From the NCBI RefSeq assembly GCF_900573985.1, contig NZ_UWOK01000001.1, positions 1,426,001 to 1,490,000 of the forward strand: a stretch of DNA of 64,000 bases, in the 5' to 3' direction. This stretch comes from Campylobacter showae. GTDB taxonomy: Bacteria; Campylobacterota; Campylobacteria; Campylobacterales; Campylobacteraceae. The position numbers and the translations under genes were made by a program. The notes below the pieces were generated by a model. The model saw only the letters and a program-made list of their open reading frames with translations. It had not been told where the DNA came from and made no database searches. Below are positions 56,794 through 64,000 of the stretch, piece by piece. Within the stretch, counting starts at the first letter, position 1; each line of letters opens with the position of its first letter.

Positions 56794-57191
56794 TAGAGCT
56801 AAATTTGGGGCTTGGCGAGCTTGGCGAGGTGGTAAAAATTTTACCCCAAAGCGGCGTCGTTATATTGCAGGGAAATTTAGCCAGCGGTAAAACGACGCTA
56901 GTTAAAGCCATCGTAAAAGCTCGCGGCATCGATGCGGAGGTTACTTCGCCCACGTTTTCGGTCATGCAAAGCTACGGAGATAAAATTTATCACTACGATA
57001 TCTATCAAAACGGACTTGATGCGATTTTGCAAAACGGGCTTTTTGAAAATTTGCTAGAGGAGGGGCTTCACCTAGTGGAGTGGGGCGACGAGCAACTGGA
57101 AAAGGCGCTGGCAAATTTGGGCGAAAAATGCGTCAAGGTAGTCATCTCGCCTAGTCAAAAAGGGCGAAAATACGAGGTTTACGGTGCATAA
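56790..57191 (+). CDS. tsaE: tRNA threonylcarbamoyladenosine synthesis ATPase TsaE
   Basis: A 133-residue P-loop protein that drives the TsaB-TsaD cycle making t6A37 on tRNAs. Walker A is GNLASGKTTL (about 29-38), then EVTSPTFSVMQSY, the Asp/His motif YHYDIYQ and the acidic VEWGDE motif near 93. It overlaps lptB by 8 bases. Confidence 0.94.
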   Translation: MIELNLGLGELGEVVKILPQSGVVILQGNLASGKTTLVKAIVKARGIDAEVTSPTFSVMQSYGDKIYHYDIYQNGLDAILQNGLFENLLEEGLHLVEWGDEQLEKALANLGEKCVKVVISPSQKGRKYEVYGA

Positions 57192-57912
57192 ATTAGAAGT
57201 AAAAGATTTACAAAAAACGATCAAAAAAACAAACATCATAAAAGGTATCTCGCTAGAGGTCAAAAGCGGCGAGGTAGTAGGGCTGCTGGGTCCAAACGGC
57301 GCGGGCAAAACGACTACGTTTTATATGATCTGCGGACTCATCTCGCCATCTAGCGGCAGCGTGTTTTTAGACGGCGCGGACGTGACGAAGGTGCCGCTAC
57401 ACAAGCGTGCGCATATGGGGATCGGCTATCTGCCGCAAGAATCAAGTATATTTAAAGACCTCTCCGTCGAGGAAAATTTACTGCTCGGCGCCGAGATCCT
57501 ATATAAAGACGAAGCCATCCGCGAGAAAAAAGTAAACGAGATGCTAAATTTGCTAAATATCGAGCCCATACGCCTGCGAAAGGGCGTGAGCCTAAGCGGC
57601 GGCGAGCGTAGACGCTGCGAGATCGCTAGAAGCCTCATCATCACGCCTAAATTTTTGCTTCTGGATGAGCCCTTTGCCGGCGTCGATCCGATCGCCGTTA
57701 GCGACATACAAAGCATCGTTCGCGACCTAAAAAAACTCGGCATCGGCGTGCTCATCACCGACCACAACGTCCGCGAGACGCTAGCCATCTGTGACCGTGC
57801 CTACGTGATCAAGGACGGTAGCCTGCTAGCTAGCGGCAGCGCGAACGAAGTCGCGAACAACAAACTCGTGCGCACCCACTATCTGGGCGAAGAGTTTAAA
57901 TTTGTAGAATAA
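57184..57912 (+). CDS. lptB: LPS export ABC transporter ATPase LptB
   Basis: A 242-residue ABC ATPase powering lipopolysaccharide extraction. Walker A GPNGAGKTTT (about 36-45), Q-loop YLPQESSIF, signature LSGGERRRCEIAR, Walker B LLLDEPFAGVDP and the switch His in ITDHNVRET are all there. GTG start at 57184 inside the end of tsaE. The stop and the rpoN ATG share one base. Confidence 0.95.
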   Translation: MHKLEVKDLQKTIKKTNIIKGISLEVKSGEVVGLLGPNGAGKTTTFYMICGLISPSSGSVFLDGADVTKVPLHKRAHMGIGYLPQESSIFKDLSVEENLLLGAEILYKDEAIREKKVNEMLNLLNIEPIRLRKGVSLSGGERRRCEIARSLIITPKFLLLDEPFAGVDPIAVSDIQSIVRDLKKLGIGVLITDHNVRETLAICDRAYVIKDGSLLASGSANEVANNKLVRTHYLGEEFKFVE

Positions 57913-59174
57913 TGCTAAAGCAAACTCAAGCTCCCAAAAATAAGCTCTCGCACACGTTGCGCTCGTGGCTGCCGATACTAAGTAGCAGCGTCGAGGAGCT
58001 AAAGGAGACGCTTGAGCCGTTTTTGGCAGATAATCCGTTTGCAAGCGTGCAGCAGCGAAATTTAAGCGAGCTACCAAGTGCCGCGCCATCCAAAAAAGAT
58101 AAAAATTTCTTCAAAGAAATATCAAAAAATAGCGTAACCGACAATATCGAAAGCTTTAGTGTGGCTAAAACGGGGCTTTACGACAAGCTAATCGAGCAGA
58201 TAGATAAGCCGCTGTTTCCGACCGAAAAATCCCAAAAAATCGCGATGAAAATAATCGAGTGCATAAATGAGGAGGGCTACTACGAGCCTGAAGTTTTTGA
58301 CGAATTTAGCGAGGCGGAGATCGAGTCGGTGCGCAAGCGCTTTGCGTACTTAGAGCCCGCAGGCATCGGCGCAAAAGACTATAAGGAGAGCTTTTTATTT
58401 CAGCTTGAGGAGCTAAATTTGGACGAGAAGCTCTTTGAAAGCGCTAAAAAGCTTGCGTTAAATTTCGAAAATCTCTCCCAAATGCGCAAAATCCCGCTCT
58501 ACAACGAAGCGCTCGCCGTCATCAAGAGGCTAAAAAACCCGCCCGCGATCGAGTATATGAGCGAGGCTGCGGCGATCATCCCCGACATAGTCATAGACAC
58601 GAGTTCGGGCGGTATCGAAGTGCGCATCAACGACGACTTTTACCCTGAGATCGTCATCGACGTAGAGGGGCTTGACGAAAAAGAGAGCTTCGTCACCTCC
58701 CGCGTAAAAGAGGCAAAAGACCTCATAGATGCGCTTAATATGCGAAAAGCCACGCTGCGCAAGATCGCCCTAATGCTAGTGGAGTATCAGTATGATTACT
58801 TTTTCGGCGGCGACATCAAGCCTATGCGCCTAAAAGATATCGCCGAGGATCTGGGGCGAAACCCTTCGACCATCTCGCGCGGCATCTCAAACAAATACCT
58901 CGAGTGCTCGCGCGGGCTCGTACCTATAAAGAGCTTTTTCTCCGCCGCGATCGACGAGGACGTTTCAAACAAGGCCATCAAGGACTTCGTAGCAAATCTC
59001 GTCCGAAATGAAAATCCCGCCAAACCGCTTAGCGATCTAAAAATTTTGGAGTTTATAAAGAAGGAATTTAACGTCGAGGTCGTCCGCCGCACGATAACCA
59101 AATACCGCCTGGCGCTAAATATCGGTAGCTCCAGCGAGCGTAAAAAGACCTATCTGCTGCAATCCGGTAAGTAA
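57912..59174 (+). CDS. rpoN: RNA polymerase sigma-54 factor
   Basis: A 420-residue sigma-54 that in Campylobacter transcribes hook and basal-body flagellar genes together with FlgR. Region I (about 1-50, LRSWLPILSSSVEELKETL), the core-binding domain, the helix-turn-helix DIAEDLGRNPSTISRGI (near 310) and the RpoN box RRTITKYRLAL (from Arg392) are intact. The LptB-RpoN order is widely conserved. Start ATG 57912 overlaps the lptB stop. Confidence 0.96.
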   Translation: MLKQTQAPKNKLSHTLRSWLPILSSSVEELKETLEPFLADNPFASVQQRNLSELPSAAPSKKDKNFFKEISKNSVTDNIESFSVAKTGLYDKLIEQIDKPLFPTEKSQKIAMKIIECINEEGYYEPEVFDEFSEAEIESVRKRFAYLEPAGIGAKDYKESFLFQLEELNLDEKLFESAKKLALNFENLSQMRKIPLYNEALAVIKRLKNPPAIEYMSEAAAIIPDIVIDTSSGGIEVRINDDFYPEIVIDVEGLDEKESFVTSRVKEAKDLIDALNMRKATLRKIALMLVEYQYDYFFGGDIKPMRLKDIAEDLGRNPSTISRGISNKYLECSRGLVPIKSFFSAAIDEDVSNKAIKDFVANLVRNENPAKPLSDLKILEFIKKEFNVEVVRRTITKYRLALNIGSSSERKKTYLLQSGK

Positions 59175-59313
59175 AATTTGACGCTTGGAGCGGGGGCAAA
59201 TTTGCCGAGCATGCCGCAAATTTAAGCGTAAATTTTAAATTTAAGCAGAGTTTTGGCGAGGCTCGTATCGCATTTCTCTTGATTTTTAAGTCTCGAAAAT
59301 TTAAAATATCCAT

Positions 59314-59688
59314 ATGAAGCGCATATTTTTTATTCTTTTTGTCCTATTTTTAGGCATTGCGAGTACTTATTTGATTGAGGGTATCGCTCCTAGCATAGAC
59401 AACATTATGGGCGGTTTATTTTTCGGTTTGATTTTGGCTATACCAATTTTTTGGTTATTTCGCTGTTTGGGGCTTATTCCTTGCGATCAAAATATTGAAC
59501 TAACGCCTATAGATCTATTTTTCGACGATAGCAACTGCGATAGTTACTTTTACGTTTTTAATCTTATTATTTCTTTGATTTTGATGTTATTTATAGGCCC
59601 CTATGCATTAATTATGGCTATAGTTTGCGTGATTTTTCAGGGTACAATTAAACGGTTACTAAATTACATTTTTTATGCTAAAGTCTAA
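59314..59688 (+). CDS. Hypothetical membrane protein, 124 residues
   Basis: A small protein with about four hydrophobic segments (roughly 3-20, 30-50, 82-100, 100-120) and an acidic, cysteine-containing loop (about 55-80). I do not recognise it. It is distinctly AT-rich compared with rpoN and the DnaJ-like gene. No good ribosome site is visible, so the start at 59314 is uncertain. It converges with the DnaJ-like gene. Confidence 0.6.
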   Translation: MKRIFFILFVLFLGIASTYLIEGIAPSIDNIMGGLFFGLILAIPIFWLFRCLGLIPCDQNIELTPIDLFFDDSNCDSYFYVFNLIISLILMLFIGPYALIMAIVCVIFQGTIKRLLNYIFYAKV

Positions 59689-59698
59689 AATTTAAATC

Positions 59699-60517
59699 TT
59701 ATTCCACCGCTCCAGATTCAAGTTCCTTAAAATATGGCTTCAAACTCTCATAGGCGTTTTGGATACGCTGAAACTGCGTTTTGCACTCGTCCAAAAGCTC
59801 CGGGCTAAGCGCGGCGTGAAAGTCTGGGTGATAGGCCTTGACGAGCTCCAGATATCGGTTTCGCACCTCCTCAAAGCTATCGTTTTTATCGCACCCAAGC
59901 ACGGTAAAATGATCCTCGAAAAGGCTAGCAAGCGCGGCAAATTTGGCTTCGTTTTTCTTGGCGCAGATTTTGATCTGTTTTTTAAATTTTTCAAATTCCT
60001 CTTCATTATAGTTAAAGATGATTGAAAATTTCATATATTCGCTTTTGTTAAATAGCTCCTCTAGGCGCGCGCATTCGCCCAAATTTGCGATATTTAGGGC
60101 GATTTGACCCTCGGCGGATAAAATTTGCTTTGACTCAAAGCCCCTGATGATGTGCGAGATGAAGGCTTCGTTTGAGCGATCAAAGCTAAATATCGCGCCG
60201 CCCCGCACGAAGGCGACGTCGACGAAAACCATGGCTTTGAGCGAGTTTGGTTGGATGTAGTGCAGTTTGATGGTTTTATACTCGGCGAAGTTTAAATTTA
60301 CGTTTTTTAGTTCGTATCTCTGGCAGAGTTTTTTTAGAAATTTGACGAAATATTTGCGCTGAACCTTCTCGTTTTCGTCGTAAAACGACATCACTTTGCC
60401 TTTTTGCCCCAGCGTCTTGGCGAAGTTTCGCTTTATGAGCGCTTGCAGCTCGAAAAACAGATCGGCGTCTGATGTTTCTATGCTTAGAGATTCTAGATTT
60501 TGACTTACTTTTATCAA
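59699..60517 (-). CDS. DnaJ-domain co-chaperone with unique N-terminal region
   Basis: A 272-residue protein with a C-terminal J domain (about 205-265): FTVLGCDKNDSFEEVRNRYL, the HPD tripeptide in AYHPDFH, and FQRIQNAYESLK. The first 200 residues are a soluble alpha/beta region I do not recognise; in DjlA-like proteins this place is held by a TerB domain, but TerB motifs are not obvious. It matches the C. jejuni gene order pycA-small ORF-bpt-dnaJ-like. It probably stimulates DnaK on a specific client. Confidence 0.85.
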   Translation of the reverse strand: MIKVSQNLESLSIETSDADLFFELQALIKRNFAKTLGQKGKVMSFYDENEKVQRKYFVKFLKKLCQRYELKNVNLNFAEYKTIKLHYIQPNSLKAMVFVDVAFVRGGAIFSFDRSNEAFISHIIRGFESKQILSAEGQIALNIANLGECARLEELFNKSEYMKFSIIFNYNEEEFEKFKKQIKICAKKNEAKFAALASLFEDHFTVLGCDKNDSFEEVRNRYLELVKAYHPDFHAALSPELLDECKTQFQRIQNAYESLKPYFKELESGAVE

Positions 60518-60552
60518 ATTTTGCCTTTATAAAACGCATTTGAAAGCATTTT

Positions 60553-61275
60553 TTATTCCGCTTTTTCCCACACGGGCGTTTCGTCTAGCGGGACATATTC
60601 GCACAAGCGCTCGTAGGGTTTGTAGTCTGCTTTGTAGGCTAGGCTAGGGCAGTCTTTGACGTAGTAGCCCAGGTATATCCAGCGCAAATTTAGCTGCCTG
60701 GCCAGTAAAATTTGCTGATAGAGCGAATATCTGCCGATGCTAAGGTCCGCAAAATCAGGATCGTAATAGCAATAAACCGCCGAGATGCCGTCGCTAAGGA
60801 TATCGACTAGATCGACGCCGATGAGACGGCCGTCTGCAAAATACGCAATCTCCTTGCCAAACTCCGCGTGCCCCGCGACGTAGAGCTCGTAGTAGCGGCG
60901 AAAGTCCAGCTCATAGTACTTCCACTCGCGCTTTTCTTGCATAAATTTATGGTATTTTTTATATAGCGCCACGTGTGCGTCGTCTAGGAGCGGCTTTGTT
61001 AGGATGATTTTGGTGTTTTCGTTTTTACGCATCGTGCGGCGGGCGGATTTGCTAAATTTAAAATTTAGCGCATCGACCCTGATATTTACGCACTCGCGGC
61101 ACCCTGCGCAGTTTGGCTTGGAGAAATATTTGCCAAAGCGCCTAAAGCCTCGCCTGGCAAGAGCGTCGTTTACGGCAAAGTCGCAGCCGTCTACGTAGCG
61201 ATACTCCATGCGCGAGTCCCTGTCCTTGAGGTAGGGGCAGGGGCTGGGTAGGGTGGAAAACGGCACGACTAGCAC
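60553..61275 (-). CDS. bpt: Leucyl/arginyl-type aminoacyl-tRNA-protein transferase Bpt
   Basis: A 240-residue Bpt/Ate1-type transferase, adding an amino acid (Leu for Bpt) to acidic N-termini so that proteins enter the N-degron path. It has the N-terminal CAGCRECVNIRVD cysteine cluster (near 57), RYVDG, and the GNAT-like core with RLIGVDLVDILSDGISAVYCYYDP (shown in two parts: RLIGVDLVDIL and AVYCYYDPD) and KADYKPYERL near the end. GTG start at 61275 overlaps the small upstream gene by 7 bases. Confidence 0.92.
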   Translation of the reverse strand: MLVVPFSTLPSPCPYLKDRDSRMEYRYVDGCDFAVNDALARRGFRRFGKYFSKPNCAGCRECVNIRVDALNFKFSKSARRTMRKNENTKIILTKPLLDDAHVALYKKYHKFMQEKREWKYYELDFRRYYELYVAGHAEFGKEIAYFADGRLIGVDLVDILSDGISAVYCYYDPDFADLSIGRYSLYQQILLARQLNLRWIYLGYYVKDCPSLAYKADYKPYERLCEYVPLDETPVWEKAE

Positions 61276-61482
61276 TTTTTGATATCCGCGTCCTTGACGT
61301 AGGCTAAAAACTCGTCGCGCAAATTTTGCTCTTTGTGCGCGATGGCTTCTTCTTTGCTAAAAGTTTTTGGCTCAGGCTTTAAATTTTGCTTTGCGGCATT
61401 TTTGGCGGCTGAATTTGAGCTCAAATTTGCATTTTGCTCCTTTTGTAGCTCTTTTTTTATATCCTTTAAGCTATCGAAAAAA

Positions 61483-61490
<8 letters not shown>
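61269..61490 (-). CDS. Small conserved-position hypothetical protein
   Basis: A 73-residue hydrophilic protein, highly charged, with predicted helices (FFDSLKDIKKELQKEQ; TFSKEEAIAHKEQNLRDEF) and an Ala/Asn-rich centre. It overlaps pycA by 8 bases and bpt by 7, so it is translationally linked to both. C. jejuni has a small gene at the same place (Cj1036c). Function unknown. Confidence 0.75.
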
Positions 61491-62949
<1,459 letters not shown>

Positions 62950-63345
62950 TTGGCTTTCCTTTCTTGTCGTTTTTTGAATTTTACTCTTTTTTGCTTGCTG
63001 ATGCTTGAAATTTGTTTTTTTAGGGTACTATCTTTCTTTGCGTACCGTCTTTAAATTTGCCCTTTTTGCTATTAAATTTTTAGCTTGCTCTACCTTATTT
63101 AATATATTTTAGTGCTCGGTAGTCAGGCACGCTTATTTTTAATTAAACTTGTTACATAAGATAACATAAAGATTTTTTATAGATGGTTAAATGTGGCAAA
63201 TTTGGTGCAGAAATTTGAAATTTTATGGCCTTATGGCAAAATTTGATGCAGCGGGGGATGCAAAAATGTAAAATTTTTGCAACAATGTCAAAATTTATGA
63301 AAGATTTAAGAAACCTTTGGCTATACTTCACATTTCTTTTAAAGT
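62950..63345. other. AT-rich region between pycA and tRNA-Arg
   Basis: No gene seen. It should contain the pycA promoter (minus) and the tRNA promoter (plus, TATACT at 63322-63327, about 19 bases before the tRNA). Confidence 0.45.
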
Positions 63346-63422
63346 GCGCTCGTAGCTCAGCTGGATAGAGCATTTGATTGCGGTTCAAAAGGTCAGGGAT
63401 TCGAATTCCTTCGAGCGCACCA
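63346..63422 (+). tRNA. tRNA-Arg (anticodon GCG)
   Basis: Complete 77-base cloverleaf: acceptor GCGCTCG/CGAGCGC, D arm GCTC/GAGC, anticodon stem TTTGA/TCAAA with loop TTGCGGT (anticodon GCG at 63380-63382), T arm AGGGA-TTCGAAT-TCCTT, CCA encoded at 63420-63422. GCG reads CGC/CGU arginine codons directly, without the inosine route. Confidence 0.93.
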
Positions 63423-63932
63423 TTTATTCATTTCTTTCAGCCCTCATTTTCTTTTTATAAATCACGTTTTATAGATGTTTGTATTATATTTTTTGACCTT
63501 ATTTTCTTTTTTATTCTAAGACTTTTGCAGATAAATTATTTAGATATAAAGACCTTTGGACATAAAATTTCAATATCTAAATTTTTTATCCCTGGTAAAA
63601 AACACAGAAATCGCTCAATTTTAATGCTTATAAAAATAAGGCAAAAGGTAAAATGCAGACTATTTTTACCATTATGTATTGAAAACTGTAATTTTCAAAT
63701 AAATATTTATATCTCTTTTGTGTCGCCTTAATATTTTCAGCAAATGCCGAAAACACGGCACTTCCTAACGTTTTACATTTTGCATTAAAATAATTTATCC
63801 GTTAAATTTCATGCTAAATTTAACGGATAATTTTTATGCTTATTTTGCTAAATATTTTGCTTGTTATCGTATGTTTTTTGAGGTAATTAAGTTGAAGAAA
63901 AATGCAAGAATAAAATAGAGCTTTTAATAGCC
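63423..63932. other. AT-rich region right of tRNA-Arg with a bidirectional terminator
   Basis: About 510 very AT-rich bases. An open frame that begins inside the tRNA (63378-63731) is not credible as a gene. The only clear structure is the 15-bp terminator listed separately. Confidence 0.5.
63795..63835. terminator. Bidirectional terminator, 15-bp perfect stem
   Basis: TTATCCGTTAAATTT (63795-63809), loop CATGCT, AAATTTAACGGATAA (63816-63830), followed by TTTTT and preceded by AAAATAA. It can stop the minus-strand gene that ends at 63933. Confidence 0.8.
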
Positions 63933-64000
63933 CTACTTTTTATGTTTTTTAGGGTAATCGAAAAATAGAGCCTTTGCGCCGTGCTCTTTTAGCTCCTTGA
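63933..64000 (-). CDS. 3' end of a minus-strand gene (partial)
   Basis: The minus strand is open from the right edge to TAG at 63933-63935, encoding a 22-residue tail ending in ALFFDYPKKHKK. The strong terminator about 100 bases beyond it supports a real gene. Too short to identify. Confidence 0.5.
   Translation of the reverse strand, partial: KELKEHGAKALFFDYPKKHKK

Noticed and set aside
63378..63731. 117-codon plus-strand open frame starting inside tRNA-Arg
   Set aside because: The start lies in the tRNA and the AT-rich remainder has no ribosome site or domain.

Overview
The window looks like a chromosome segment of a Campylobacter of the C. showae / C. rectus / C. curvus type. Gene order matches C. 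jejuni in several blocks: fliL-acpS beside a phosphosugar mutase; argG-rplI-hslV-hslU-era opposite S4 protein-tsaE-lptB-rpoN; pycA-small ORF-bpt-DnaJ-like; and a natural-transformation (cts) cluster. The base composition, moderately GC-rich but saturated with AAATTT words, also fits that group. I see no insertion sequence, prophage, integrase or CRISPR array.

Layout. 0-8 kb: the end of a YdfG-type dehydrogenase, a small membrane protein, an NhaC antiporter coupled to trmA and a CoA-binding protein, threonine ammonia-lyase, a DUF4230 protein and a MOSC protein. 8.1-8.3 kb: tRNA-Gln and initiator tRNA-Met behind a consensus promoter. 8.4-13.5 kb: a membrane-anchored nuclease-like protein, RibB with a degenerate RibA half, a soluble PAS histidine kinase, an OmpR-type regulator broken by a 1-base frameshift, and a DyP peroxidase. 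13.7-17.4 kb: a monohaem cytochrome c and a Tat-exported S-/N-oxide reductase, with possible operator repeats and a structured leader. 17.6-26.9 kb: chemoreceptor, small transporter, ankyrin protein, Ogt, AcnB, TRIC channel and a DUF1963 gene split by an amber codon. 27-33 kb: acpS, fliL, YbaK, then a four-gene mannose glycan cluster and an opposing acyltransferase. 34-37.5 kb: radA and brnQ.

37.5-38.3 kb holds the most striking element: 24 apparently identical 34-bp tandem repeats, noncoding in all frames. Each carries two RAATTY hexamers, so such sites recur exactly every 17 bp. RAATTY is the sequence that CtsM methylates and that licenses DNA uptake in C. jejuni. 38.6-42.9 kb: phosphate transporter, YqeY protein and a split Aer-type energy-taxis pair. 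42.9-51.9 kb: an AT-rich operon of eight genes for natural transformation, collinear with mshI-J-K-L-M-N-E-G of the MSHA pilus. 52-63 kb: conserved housekeeping blocks. 63.3 kb: tRNA-Arg with anticodon GCG. The right edge carries the tail of one more minus-strand gene.

How parts may work together (inference): the cts operon builds the DNA-uptake machine, while AAATTT abundance and the repeat array may provide or titrate the self-DNA mark. The cytochrome/reductase pair provides anaerobic respiration. The chemoreceptors and FliL serve motility. GDP-mannose made by the mutase and ManC feeds a surface glycan started by the phosphoglycosyltransferase.
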